A stretch of 64,000 bases of DNA from assembly GCA_949288715.1 (NCBI GenBank), contig CASELH010000004.1, positions 1-64,000 of the forward strand. Reading direction: 5' to 3'. Source of the stretch: an uncultured Bacteroides sp. (lineage in GTDB: Bacteria; Bacteroidota; Bacteroidia; Bacteroidales; Bacteroidaceae). The notes under the pieces were generated by a model that was given only the letters and a program-made list of their open reading frames with translations, made no database searches and had not been told where the DNA came from. The stretch's first letter is position 1, and every line of letters starts with the position of its first letter. Positions 8,415 to 16,412 of the stretch are shown here, one piece after another. A program made the position numbers and the translations under genes.

Positions 8415-9722
8415 TTATATCCTCGTAATCCTTGCGCCGATGGCGTTGAGCCTCCCCTCGATGTCCTGGTAGCCGCGGTCAATCTGCTCGATGTTGTGTA
8501 TGCGGCTGATGCCGTCGGCACTGAGGGCGGCGATGAGCAGGGCGATGCCGGCGCGTATGTCGGGCGACGTCATGTTTCCGCCCCTCAGCTTGAACCCGTG
8601 GTCGTGGCCGATGACCACGGCGCGGTGCGGGTCGCACAGAATGATTTGCGCGCCCATGTCTATCAGCTTGTCCACGAAGAACAGGCGGCTTTCGAACATC
8701 TTCTGATGGATGAGCACGCTGCCCTTGGCCTGGGTGGCTACGACGAGCATCACGCTCAGCAGGTCGGGCGTCAGGCCCGGCCAGGGCGCGTCGGCAATGG
8801 TCATGATGGAGCCGTCCATGAACGACTCAATCTCGTAGCTGTCCTGCGCCGGCACGTGGATGTCGTCGCCCCGCTGCTCCATGCGTATGCCCAGGCGGCG
8901 GAAGCTGTGGGGGATGATGCCCAGGTGCTGGTGGGACACGTTCTTGATGGTGAGCTCGCTGCGCGTCATGGCGGCCATGCCGATGAAGCTGCCCACCTCA
9001 ATCATGTCCGGCAAGATGGTGTGCTCCGCCCCGTGCAGCCCGTCCACGCCGTCTATGGTGAGCAGGTTGGAGGCGATGCCTTGTATCTTGGCCCCCATGC
9101 GGTTGAGCAGGTGGCATAGCTGCTGCACGTAGGGCTCGCAGGCAGCATTGTAGATGGTGGTGCGTCCCCGGGCCAGCACGGCGGCCATGATGATGTTGGC
9201 CGTGCCGGTGACAGAAGCCTCGTCGAGCAGCATGTAGGTGCCCGTCAGCCGTTGGGGGGCAGTGATGTCGTAGGCCTCGCGGGCGGCATCGTAGGCGAAG
9301 CGTGCGCCCAGGCTCTGTATGCCCAGGAAGTGCGTGTCCAGCCTGCGGCGGCCTATCTTGTCGCCCCCGGGCTTGGAGATGACGGCCCGTCCGAAGCGTG
9401 CCAGCATGGGGCCTACCAGCATGACGGAGCCGCGCAGGCTGCTGCATTTCTTCAGGAAAGCCTCGCTCTCCAGGTAGGCGAAGTCGATGTCCGTGGCCCG
9501 GAAGCTGTAGGTGCCGATGCCTTGCTTGGACACCCGGACGCCCATGTCGCGCAGCAGCTGGATGAGGTTGTTCACGTCGAGTATGTCGGGCACGTTGTGC
9601 ACGATGACCTCCTCGTCGGTGAGCAGCGTGGCGCACAGTATCTGCAACGCCTCGTTCTTGGCTCCCTGGGGGCGGATGTCGCCCTGCAGCCGGTGTCCTC
9701 CTTCTATTACGAATGATGCCAT
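8415..9722 (-). CDS. murA: UDP-N-acetylglucosamine 1-carboxyvinyltransferase with Asp at the fosfomycin site
   Basis: The first committed step of peptidoglycan synthesis: transfer of enolpyruvate from PEP to UDP-GlcNAc in the cytosol. It has 435 residues, with the opening GG-RLQGDI-PQGAKNEAL that is typical of MurA. The active-site loop reads PGGDKIGRRRLDTHF, where E. coli MurA has Cys115. The residue here is Asp121 (codon 9360-9362). The equivalent Cys-to-Asp change is known to preserve activity and block covalent fosfomycin attachment in other MurA proteins. It lies between the DUF4290 gene and rimM in one minus-strand series. Confidence 0.95.
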   Translation of the reverse strand: MASFVIEGGHRLQGDIRPQGAKNEALQILCATLLTDEEVIVHNVPDILDVNNLIQLLRDMGVRVSKQGIGTYSFRATDIDFAYLESEAFLKKCSSLRGSVMLVGPMLARFGRAVISKPGGDKIGRRRLDTHFLGIQSLGARFAYDAAREAYDITAPQRLTGTYMLLDEASVTGTANIIMAAVLARGRTTIYNAACEPYVQQLCHLLNRMGAKIQGIASNLLTIDGVDGLHGAEHTILPDMIEVGSFIGMAAMTRSELTIKNVSHQHLGIIPHSFRRLGIRMEQRGDDIHVPAQDSYEIESFMDGSIMTIADAPWPGLTPDLLSVMLVVATQAKGSVLIHQKMFESRLFFVDKLIDMGAQIILCDPHRAVVIGHDHGFKLRGGNMTSPDIRAGIALLIAALSADGISRIHNIEQIDRGYQDIEGRLNAIGARITRI

Positions 9723-9749
9723 GCTTTCCTCCTCTTTGCTTGGGTGGGG

Positions 9750-10400
9750 TTAACGCTTGTTATTGTTGTTGTTATTATTGTTGTTGCGCTTGAAGTTCTT
9801 GTTGTTGTTGCGGTTGCCTGCCGCGCTCACTTTGGGGCGGTAGTACACGTCGATGCGGTGCGCCATGAGGCGGAGCAGGTCGTCGGTCAGTTGCAGCCGT
9901 CCGTCGGACAGTTCGTAGAGGTCTTCGGCAATCTTGCGGTCGTCCACCGTGTCCTTGTTCCAGGTCATGTAGTCCTTCTTCATGTGGTTGCAGATGAGGG
10001 CCACGAGGTTACGCTTCTCGTCGCCTTCGGGCATCTCGCAGGCCTTCTTGATGAGGACTTCGACGGAGTGGCCGTAGTGGCGGTAGCGTATGCGGGCGTG
10101 GGGGTAGGGCACGGGTTCGGGCTTGCACGCCAGCTTTTCCATGCGGACTACTTCGTAGGGGTAGTCGATGTCCAGCTTGAAGTCGGACATGATGGCCAGG
10201 TGGTCCCACAGCTTATGCTTGAAGTCGGGCGTGTCGCGCAGTTGCGGGAACATGTTGCCCATGATGTTGATGATGGTGTTGGCGCAACGCTGGCGTTCGG
10301 CCCTGTCCTCAATGGTCAGTGCGTAGTCTACCATGTTCTGGATGCTTCTCCCGTATTCGGGCAGGGGCATCCGCTTCTGTTGGGTGTTGTATGTTATCAT
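9750..10400 (-). CDS. DUF4290 domain protein with poly-Asn tail
   Basis: A 216-residue soluble protein of the Bacteroidetes family DUF4290, which is typically encoded just before murA, as here (27-base gap). The start at 10400 (MITYNTQQ) is preferred because frame-open codons further upstream run into repeat array B. The body is helical and rich in charged residues (for example CANTIINIMGNMFPQLRD). The last about 20 residues are nearly all Asn, Lys and Arg. They are encoded by a (GTT/ATT)n microsatellite. No function is established that I can name; the context suggests a link to envelope synthesis, by inference. Confidence 0.8.
   Translation of the reverse strand: MITYNTQQKRMPLPEYGRSIQNMVDYALTIEDRAERQRCANTIINIMGNMFPQLRDTPDFKHKLWDHLAIMSDFKLDIDYPYEVVRMEKLACKPEPVPYPHARIRYRHYGHSVEVLIKKACEMPEGDEKRNLVALICNHMKKDYMTWNKDTVDDRKIAEDLYELSDGRLQLTDDLLRLMAHRIDVYYRPKVSAAGNRNNNKNFKRNNNNNNNNNKR
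9757..9815. repeat. Trinucleotide microsatellite encoding the poly-Asn tail
   Basis: Runs of GTT and ATT triplets (minus-strand AAC/AAT) fill the 3' end of the DUF4290 gene in two blocks split by GCGCTTGAAGTTC. Triplet length keeps the frame when copy number changes, so the Asn tract can vary in length without disrupting the protein. Confidence 0.8.
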
Positions 10401-10434
10401 ATATAATATGGTGTAAAGTTCTTGTTTAATTCTG

Positions 10435-10636
10435 AGCAATCACTTTGCTTAGGCTTAAGCAGCCACTCTGCTTAGGCTTAGGCAGCCACTCTGCTTAGGC
10501 TTAAGCAATCACTCTGCTTAGGCTTAGGCAATCACTCTGCTTAGGCTTAAGCAATCACTCTGCTTAGGCTTAGGCAGCCGCTTTGCTTAGGCTTAAGCAA
10601 TCACTCTGCTTAGGCTTAGGCAGCCGCTTTGCCCTG
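10435..10636. repeat. Array B: 23-base tandem repeat between tsaB and the DUF4290 gene
   Basis: Eight full units and one partial, starting at 10435 and repeating every 23 bases. The consensus is (A/G)GCA(A/G)(T/C)C(A/G)CT(C/T)TGC followed by TTAGGCTTA. Within a unit GCTTAG and GCTTAA form a near-doublet, and GCTTAAGC is a palindrome. Units alternate between AGCAATC, GGCAATC and GGCAGCC starts. This is the longest and most uniform array of the window. It lies two bases beyond the tsaB stop codon. Confidence 0.92.
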
Positions 10637-10637
10637 T

Positions 10638-11330
10638 TCACAGCAGCTTCTTGGGCTTTCCGGCCACGAACTCCTTCAGGTAGAAGGGCTCGAAGTAGGC
10701 CACGTCCTTGAAGTCGCCCTCGGCCACGGCCTTTTCCGCCAGGGGGAACATCATGGCGGCCAGCGGCTGTATGCCGTCTATGAAGCGGGCGTTGGGGTGG
10801 ACAATCTTATCCTTGCACTTGTCCGCTCCGTTGCCGAAGAAGTACACGGGCCTTTCGTCCAGGTACTCGCGGTAAGACGTCTCGTCCACAATGTCCGCCG
10901 CCGTGTCGCGCACGGGGCGCAGGGCGCGGTCGTAGATGGCGGCATACACCTCCATGCGCCGGGCGTCGAGCATGGGGCAGAGCAGGGCATCGTCGGGCAG
11001 CTCGTCGTGATAGAGCAGCACCGGCACGCTCAGCACCTTCAGCGTGGGCAGGCCGATGAGGGGCACGCCCAGCCCGTAGCACACGCCCTTGGCCATGGAC
11101 ACGCCGATGCGCAGCCCCGTGTATGAGCCCGGTCCGCAACTCACGGCCACGGCGTCGAGGGGCATGGCATGGCTGTCGGCAAACGACAGGGCCTCGTCTA
11201 CAAACACTCCCAAGGACACCGCGTGCGACGGCCCCTTGAAATCTTCTTTCCGGAAAACGTTTTGCCCGTCCTCGCTCAGGGCTACCGAGCACACCTGGGT
11301 GGACGTCTCAATATGCAGGATACATGACAT
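10638..11330 (-). CDS. tsaB: tRNA threonylcarbamoyladenosine biosynthesis protein TsaB
   Basis: A scaffold partner of TsaD and TsaE for making the t6A modification at position 37 of ANN-decoding tRNAs. It has 230 residues with an ASKHA fold: the N-terminal ILHIETST motif, SHAVSLGVFVDEAL, and the strongly conserved SCGPGSYTGLRIG loop. The upstream gap (11331-11431) is shared with the divergent yicC gene. On the minus strand a -7-like TACTTTTG is present there (CAAAAGTA at 11364-11371 on the plus strand). Repeat array B starts right after its stop. Confidence 0.94.
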   Translation of the reverse strand: MSCILHIETSTQVCSVALSEDGQNVFRKEDFKGPSHAVSLGVFVDEALSFADSHAMPLDAVAVSCGPGSYTGLRIGVSMAKGVCYGLGVPLIGLPTLKVLSVPVLLYHDELPDDALLCPMLDARRMEVYAAIYDRALRPVRDTAADIVDETSYREYLDERPVYFFGNGADKCKDKIVHPNARFIDGIQPLAAMMFPLAEKAVAEGDFKDVAYFEPFYLKEFVAGKPKKLL

Positions 11331-11431
11331 GGTTTTTCTCGTTCTACTTCTTTAAACAGCAGACAAAAGTACGGGATTATTTTCAGTAATTAAAATAATC
11401 GTGTAATTTTGCGCAAAAGTTAAGAAGCATT
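11331..11431. promoter_or_regulatory. Divergent promoter region tsaB / yicC
   Basis: The -7 consensus of Bacteroidetes, TAnnTTTG, is found on both strands: TACTTTTG on the minus strand (plus coordinates 11364-11371) facing tsaB, and TAATTTTG on the plus strand (about 11404-11411) facing yicC. Upstream TTTG-like -33 elements are weak. Confidence 0.5.
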
Positions 11432-12310
11432 ATGATACAGTCGATGACGGGCTATGGGAAAGCTACCCTGGAATTGCCCGATAAAAAAGTGAACATAGAG
11501 ATAAAATCCCTCAACAGCAAAGCCATGGATTTGTCTACACGCGTGGCCCCGCTCTATAGGGAGAAAGAGATGGAAATCCGCAACGAGCTGTCCAAAGTGC
11601 TGGAACGCGGAAAGGTGGACTTTACCCTGTGGGTGGAAAAGAAGGACGCCGAGCAGCTGGCCACCCCCATCAACCAAGCCCTGGTAGAGGCTTACTACAA
11701 GAAGGTAAAGGAGATATCGGCCAGTACAGGCATCCCCGAGCCGGCCGACTGGTTTTACACCCTGCTGCGCATGCCCGACGTCATGGTGAAGAACGAGATG
11801 CAAGAGGTGGACGACGAAGAGTGGCGCACGGTGCATGCGGCCATTGAAGAGGCCATCGGGCACCTGGTGGAATTCCGCAAGCAGGAAGGCGCCGCCCTCG
11901 AGAAGAAGTTCCGGGAGAAGATAGCCAACATCGCCCGTCTGCTGGAAGAAGTAGCCCCCTACGAGCACGAACGGGTGGGCAAGATAAAAGAGCGCATCAT
12001 CGAAGCCCTGGAAAAGACCCTAAGCATAGATTACGACAAGAACCGCCTGGAGCAAGAACTCATCTACTACATAGAGAAGCTGGACATCAACGAGGAGAAG
12101 CAACGCCTGGCCAACCACCTGAAGTACTTCATACAGACGCTGGAGAACGGTCATGGCCAAGGCAAGAAGCTCGGCTTCATCGCCCAGGAGATGGGGCGTG
12201 AAATCAACACCTTGGGCAGCAAGTCCAACCACGCCGAGATGCAGAAGATTGTGGTGCAGATGAAGGACGAGCTGGAGCAGATAAAAGAACAGGTATTGAA
12301 CGTAATGTAA
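11432..12310 (+). CDS. yicC: YicC family endoribonuclease-like protein
   Basis: A 292-residue protein opening with MIQSMTGYG-A, the signature of the YicC family, and ending with the DUF1732 block (LGFIAQEMGREINTLGSKSN, then EQ-KEQVLNV). Some members have been shown to act as endoribonucleases in RNA turnover; specificity here is unknown. It lies 4 bases before gmk, the same pair arrangement seen in many bacteria. A divergent promoter region lies upstream. Confidence 0.92.
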   Translation: MIQSMTGYGKATLELPDKKVNIEIKSLNSKAMDLSTRVAPLYREKEMEIRNELSKVLERGKVDFTLWVEKKDAEQLATPINQALVEAYYKKVKEISASTGIPEPADWFYTLLRMPDVMVKNEMQEVDDEEWRTVHAAIEEAIGHLVEFRKQEGAALEKKFREKIANIARLLEEVAPYEHERVGKIKERIIEALEKTLSIDYDKNRLEQELIYYIEKLDINEEKQRLANHLKYFIQTLENGHGQGKKLGFIAQEMGREINTLGSKSNHAEMQKIVVQMKDELEQIKEQVLNVM

Positions 12311-12314
12311 GCAT

Positions 12315-12878
12315 ATGGGCAAACTTATCATATTTTCCGCCCCGTCGGGCTCAGGCAAATCTACCATTATCAACTACTTGCTGACGCAACACCTCAACCT
12401 GGCCTTTTCCATATCGGCCACCAGCCGTCCTCCGCGTGGCACGGAGAGGGATGGGGTGGAGTACTTCTTCCTCACGCCCGATGAATTCCGCCGGCGTATT
12501 GCCAACAATGAGTTCCTGGAGTATGAAGAAGTCTATGAAGACCGCTTCTATGGCACGTTGAAGTCGCAGGTGGAAAGGCAATTGGAGGAAGGCCAGAACG
12601 TAGTGTTCGACGTGGACGTGGTGGGCGGATGCAACATCAAGCAGCACTATGGCGACCGTGCCCTGTCTATTTTCATCCAGCCGCCCTCTATAGAAGAACT
12701 GCGCAAACGCTTGGAGCACCGTGCCACCGACGCCCCCGAGGTCATTGAGAGCCGTCTGGCCAAGGCGGAGTATGAGCTGAGCTTTGCCCCCAAGTTCGAC
12801 AAGGTGATTGTGAACGATGACCTGGAGAAGGCCAAAGCCGAAGCATTGCAAACCATCACTAAATTCTTGAACGCATGA
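12315..12878 (+). CDS. gmk: Guanylate kinase
   Basis: It phosphorylates GMP to GDP with ATP in purine nucleotide metabolism. It has 187 residues with the P-loop SAPSGSGKST near the N-terminus, the GMP-binding SRPPRG-E-DGVEYFF stretch, and the FDVDVVGG motif. It is translationally coupled on both sides: yicC ends 4 bases upstream, and the next start overlaps its stop as ATGA at 12875. Confidence 0.97.
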   Translation: MGKLIIFSAPSGSGKSTIINYLLTQHLNLAFSISATSRPPRGTERDGVEYFFLTPDEFRRRIANNEFLEYEEVYEDRFYGTLKSQVERQLEEGQNVVFDVDVVGGCNIKQHYGDRALSIFIQPPSIEELRKRLEHRATDAPEVIESRLAKAEYELSFAPKFDKVIVNDDLEKAKAEALQTITKFLNA

Positions 12879-13093
12879 AGTCTGAGAAAGCTTATAGCCC
12901 CCGCTTCAACAAGGCGTTGCTCATTATCAACGCCGCATTGTTTGTGTGCTGCCTGGTCACATCCTTCCTGTACCTGAACTATCAGGAGTACGAATTATCC
13001 CTCTGCATGCTGCTCGTGGCGCTGATTACGGCCGGCAATGCCTTTGCTGCCTGGAAGCGCTTGCGCCGGGCACGCAAGGAGGGGCAGAAGTAA
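12875..13093 (+). CDS. Small membrane protein between gmk and nadD
   Basis: A 72-residue protein with two hydrophobic helices (about residues 15-35 and 41-58) separated by a short acidic turn, and basic ends ([12 protein letters not shown] at the C-terminus). By the positive-inside rule both ends would be cytosolic. Its start overlaps the gmk stop, and nadD begins 13 bases after its stop, so it is part of the same transcript. I do not recognise a function. Confidence 0.75.
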   Translation: MKSEKAYSPRFNKALLIINAALFVCCLVTSFLYLNYQEYELSLCMLLVALITAGNAFAAWKRLRRARKEGQK

Positions 13094-13106
13094 CACGCCG
13101 GGCGCT

Positions 13107-13685
13107 ATGAAGGTAGGCATCTATACCGGTTCGTTCAACCCCGTGCACATAGGGCACCTGGCCTTGGCCAACTACCTGTGCGAGTTCGAGGGGCTGGACG
13201 AGGTGTGGTTCATGGTCAGTCCCCGGAATCCCTTCAAGCAGGAGGCCGAGCTGATGGACGATGCCCTCCGCCTGGAGCTGGTGCGGCTGGCCGTGGAGGG
13301 CTATCCCAAGTTCCGGGCATCCGATTTCGAGTTTCACCTTTCGCGCCCTTCCTACACCGTGCACACGTTGGAAGCCTTGCATCGAGACTATCCCGAGCAC
13401 GAGTTTTTCTACATCATGGGCTCGGACAACTGGGCCTCGTTTACCCGCTGGTATGAGTGGCAGCGCATCTTGGATGAAAACCAAATCCTTATCTATCCCC
13501 GCCCCGGCTACCCCGTGTCGCAAGAGGCATTGCCGGCACATGTCCGCCTGGTGTCTTCACCCGTGTTCGAGGTCAGTTCCACTTTCATCCGCCGGGCCTT
13601 GCTCGAGGGGAAAGACATCCGCTATTTCCTCCACCCGGCAGTCTACCACAAGCTGAAAGACAGCCTTCCTACGCTACTGCGGTAG
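13107..13685 (+). CDS. nadD: Nicotinate-nucleotide adenylyltransferase
   Basis: It adenylates nicotinic acid mononucleotide to NaAD in NAD synthesis. It has 192 residues. The N-terminal nucleotidyltransferase motif [10 protein letters not shown] is complete, MGSDNW is present, and the C-terminal signature reads VSSTFIRR (usual form ISSTxIR). The start at 13107 is used because the sequence before MKVGIYTG overlaps the preceding gene in another frame. The stop codon TAG at 13683-13685 lies in the first unit of repeat array C. Confidence 0.95.
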   Translation: MKVGIYTGSFNPVHIGHLALANYLCEFEGLDEVWFMVSPRNPFKQEAELMDDALRLELVRLAVEGYPKFRASDFEFHLSRPSYTVHTLEALHRDYPEHEFFYIMGSDNWASFTRWYEWQRILDENQILIYPRPGYPVSQEALPAHVRLVSSPVFEVSSTFIRRALLEGKDIRYFLHPAVYHKLKDSLPTLLR

Positions 13686-13768
13686 CTATCCTACGCCAGG
13701 TCGGTAGCTTTCCTTCGCCAGGTCGGTGGCTTTCCTTTGCCAAGTCGGGGCATTGCTTTTGCAAAGGC
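13681..13768. repeat. Array C: 22-base tandem repeat after nadD
   Basis: Four units start at 13681, 13703, 13725 and 13747. The first three follow GGT(A/G)GCT(A/T)TCCT followed by (A/T)(C/T)GCCA(A/G)GTC; the fourth is diverged. Palindromic character is weaker here than in the other arrays. The first unit contains the nadD stop codon. Confidence 0.8.
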
Positions 13769-13827
13769 GTGGCGAAAGCTTGGTGAAGAAGCAGCCCTTC
13801 CGTTATGGTAATCCGGGAAAAATGCCG

Positions 13828-13835
13828 TAACTTTG
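13828..13835 (+). promoter_or_regulatory. Probable hisS promoter -7 element
   Basis: TAACTTTG matches the Bacteroidetes -7 consensus TAnnTTTG and lies 36 bases before the hisS start. The upstream -33 element is not clear. Confidence 0.45.
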
Positions 13836-13871
13836 CCCCCATCGGAAAAAGATAATCTAAAAGATACGTTT

Positions 13872-15236
13872 ATGGCAACAAAACCCTGCATTCCGAAAGG
13901 AACCCGCGACTTTTCGCCTCTCGAGATGGCGAAACGCAACTACATATTCAACACTATCCGCGACGTTTACCACCTCTATGGTTTCCGCCAGATAGAGACC
14001 CCGGCCATGGAGATGCTCTCCACCCTGATGGGCAAATATGGCGAAGAGGGAGACAAACTGTTGTTCAAGATACAGAACTCGGGCGACTACTTTTCGGGCC
14101 TGACCGATGAGGAGCTGCTGAGCCGCAACGCCCCCAGGCTGGCCTGCAAGTTTTGCGAGAAGGGCCTTCGCTACGACCTTACCGTGCCCTTTGCCCGCTA
14201 CGTGGTGATGCACCGCGACGAGCTGACTTTCCCCTTCAAGCGCTACCAGATACAGCCTGTGTGGCGTGCCGACCGTCCGCAGAAGGGCCGCTACCGCGAG
14301 TTCTACCAGTGTGATGCCGACGTGGTGGGCAGCGACTCCCTGCTGAATGAAGTGGAGCTGATGCAGATAGTGGACACGGTCTTCTCGCGCTTCGGCATCC
14401 GCGTGTGCATCAAGATTAACAACCGCAAGATTCTGACCGGCATTGCCGAAATCATTGGCGAGGCCGACAAGATAGTGGACATCACCGTGGCCATCGACAA
14501 GCTGGACAAGATAGGGCTGGACAACGTGAATGCCGAGCTGCGCGCAAAGGGCATCGGCGAGGAAGCCATTGACAAGCTGCAACCCATCATCCTGCTGGAG
14601 GGCACCAACGACACCAAACTCGGTGTGCTGAAGCAGGTGCTGGCCCAGAGCGAGACGGGACTGAAAGGGGTGGAAGAAGTGGAGTTCATACTCAACACCT
14701 TGAAAGGCCTGGCCTTGAAGAACGGGATAGAGCTCGACCTCACCTTGGCACGCGGACTGAACTACTACACCGGCGCCATCTTCGAGGTGAAGGCACTGGA
14801 CGTGCAGATAGGCAGCATCACCGGCGGCGGGCGCTACGACAACCTGACGGGTGTGTTCGGCATGGCCGGGGTGAGCGGCGTGGGCATCTCCTTCGGGGCC
14901 GACCGCATCTTCGACGTGCTGAATCAGCTTGACCTTTACCCCAAAGATGCCGTGCAGGGCACTCAGTTGCTTTTCATTAACTTTGGCGAACGCGAGGCGG
15001 CCTTCTCCCTGCAAGTATTGGCCAAGGTGCGCGCGGCAGGCATCCGTGCCGAGATTTACCCCGACTGCTGCAAAATGAAGAAGCAGATGGGCTATGCCAA
15101 TGCCCTTGGCATCCCCTTTGTGGCTTTGGTGGGGGAAAACGAAATGGCCGAAGGTAAAGTCACCTTGAAGGACATGGCCACCGGCGAGCAGCGTCTGCTG
15201 GCTCCCGATGAACTGGTAGAAGCCCTTTGCCGTTGA
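13872..15236 (+). CDS. hisS: Histidyl-tRNA synthetase
   Basis: It charges tRNA-His. It has 454 residues, class II synthetase fold. Motif 1-like sequence is near the N-terminus ([18 protein letters not shown]), motif 2 includes [19 protein letters not shown], and the histidine-specific segment [15 protein letters not shown] and GGGRYDNL are present. The C-terminal anticodon-binding domain ends in VEALCR. The start at 13872 ([14 protein letters not shown]) matches the family. A hairpin terminator follows. Confidence 0.97.
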   Translation: MATKPCIPKGTRDFSPLEMAKRNYIFNTIRDVYHLYGFRQIETPAMEMLSTLMGKYGEEGDKLLFKIQNSGDYFSGLTDEELLSRNAPRLACKFCEKGLRYDLTVPFARYVVMHRDELTFPFKRYQIQPVWRADRPQKGRYREFYQCDADVVGSDSLLNEVELMQIVDTVFSRFGIRVCIKINNRKILTGIAEIIGEADKIVDITVAIDKLDKIGLDNVNAELRAKGIGEEAIDKLQPIILLEGTNDTKLGVLKQVLAQSETGLKGVEEVEFILNTLKGLALKNGIELDLTLARGLNYYTGAIFEVKALDVQIGSITGGGRYDNLTGVFGMAGVSGVGISFGADRIFDVLNQLDLYPKDAVQGTQLLFINFGEREAAFSLQVLAKVRAAGIRAEIYPDCCKMKKQMGYANALGIPFVALVGENEMAEGKVTLKDMATGEQRLLAPDELVEALCR

Positions 15237-15275
15237 GGAAATGTCTTTTTGAAGGTAAAAAAGTGAAATAATCCG

Positions 15276-15306
15276 AAAAGAGAGGTACAATGTGCCTCTT
15301 TTTTTG
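15276..15306 (+). terminator. Terminator after hisS
   Basis: GAGAGG and nearby bases pair with CCTCTT across ACAATGT, giving an A/G-rich to T/C-rich stem that ends in a seven-base T-run (15299-15305). Confidence 0.75.
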
Positions 15307-15386
15307 TATATTTGTCATAGCGCTGTAAGGTATTTGTAACCGGACATCCCTACATTTGCTCAAACAATAAAGAAAAGGAGGTACAT

Positions 15387-15533
15387 ATGGTTCTCATTCC
15401 GTTAAAACAAGAAAAGTATAATGCCATGGTAGGTTTCTTGATGATTGTCATAGCCTTGTTGTTCGTCCTTTACATGGGGTATTCTATGGTGCAGGCCACC
15501 CGCTCTTTTTGGGATGCGTTCATGGCAGGCTGA
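15387..15533 (+). CDS. Small (48-residue) single-pass membrane protein
   Basis: An open frame with a very clear ribosome-binding site, AAAGGAGG at about 15373-15380, placed 6 bases before ATG. That is unusual here because most genes of this window lack a strong Shine-Dalgarno. The product begins MVLIPLKQEKYNAM, has one hydrophobic helix (about residues 14-31), and ends in WDAFMAG. A double stop TGA TGA closes it. It lies 20 bases before the EFR1 gene. I do not recognise the protein. A role as a small membrane peptide is inference. Confidence 0.6.
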   Translation: MVLIPLKQEKYNAMVGFLMIVIALLFVLYMGYSMVQATRSFWDAFMAG

Positions 15534-15553
15534 TGATAGGTTAAACTGATGGC

Positions 15554-16288
15554 ATGATATTCTATTTCACAGGCACAGGAAACTCCCGCTGGGTGGCCAG
15601 GCAGCTGGCTTCTGCCACGGGAGATGAGGTTTTCGACATTTCCCTTTGCTTGCGCTCGGGCAACATTCCGCCTATGGCAGGCAAGCGGGTAGGGGTGGTG
15701 TTTCCTATCCATTCGTGGCGGGCGCCCCGGCCGGTGGTGGAGTTCTTGTCGCGCCTGGAGGTGCCGCAGGGCATGTATCGCTTTGCCGTGTGCACCTGTG
15801 GGGACGATGCAGGGAAGGCGATGCAATGCTTGGCGCGTGTGTTCGATGCCGATGCCGCATGGTCGGTGGTCATGCCCAACACCTATGTGCCGATGTTCAA
15901 TCTTGATACCGATGAGGTGGCTGCCGGCAAGGTGCGTGCGGCGCGGGAGCTTATCCAAGAGATAGCCCGCCAGGTGCAGGAGGAGCATTCCGGTTGGAAA
16001 GTCCATGAAGGAGGCTTTCCCCGTTTTAAGAGCTATGTGCTCAACCCTTTGTTTGCTCGGTTCGTGGTCCGCACACGCGGATTTCATACGGATGACGGTT
16101 GCACCGCCTGCGGCACGTGCGTGCAGGTGTGCCCCATGGGCAATGTACGTTTAGTGGAGGGTCGCCCCAAGTGGGAAGAGGCATGCATCCATTGTATGGC
16201 CTGCCTGCACGGGTGTCCGGCGGAAGTTATACAATATGGCACGTCCACCCGGCAGAAGGGACGCTATCGGCTTGCCCGTTACTTATAG
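15554..16288 (+). CDS. EFR1-type flavodoxin-ferredoxin protein
   Basis: A 244-residue electron-transfer protein. Residues 1 to about 150 form a flavodoxin-like domain (FYFTGTGNSRWVA phosphate loop). The C-terminus has two [4Fe-4S] sites: Cys183/186/189 with Cys193, and Cys211/214/217 with Cys221. This layout is that of EFR1 family proteins, common in gut anaerobes. Partners are unknown; pyruvate:ferredoxin oxidoreductase, encoded 2 kb downstream on the other strand, is a possible source of electrons, by inference only. Confidence 0.85.
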   Translation: MIFYFTGTGNSRWVARQLASATGDEVFDISLCLRSGNIPPMAGKRVGVVFPIHSWRAPRPVVEFLSRLEVPQGMYRFAVCTCGDDAGKAMQCLARVFDADAAWSVVMPNTYVPMFNLDTDEVAAGKVRAARELIQEIARQVQEEHSGWKVHEGGFPRFKSYVLNPLFARFVVRTRGFHTDDGCTACGTCVQVCPMGNVRLVEGRPKWEEACIHCMACLHGCPAEVIQYGTSTRQKGRYRLARYL

Positions 16289-16367
16289 TTGGCTCGTTCC
16301 TCTCGTTTATTTGTAAGTCGCTTTGTATTATTCCTTCAAAATCTATCCGTATTAAAGGTAGTTTCGC

Positions 16368-16375
16368 TATATTTG
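16368..16375 (+). promoter_or_regulatory. Probable galE promoter -7 element
   Basis: TATATTTG matches TAnnTTTG and sits 37 bases before the galE start. The same octamer, in a similar CTATATTTGTGGCA context, is used at the sialic-acid operon promoter (23938). Confidence 0.5.
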
Positions 16376-16412
16376 TGGCATCAATTTAATCTATAAAGCT
16401 AAATTGTTCATT

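Noticed and set aside
10435..10636. CRISPR array
   Set aside because: The 23-base repeats are directly adjacent with no unique spacers, and no cas gene is in the window.
13681..13768. Array C as a transcription terminator of nadD
   Set aside because: Units are only weakly palindromic and have no T-run, so termination cannot be argued from sequence.
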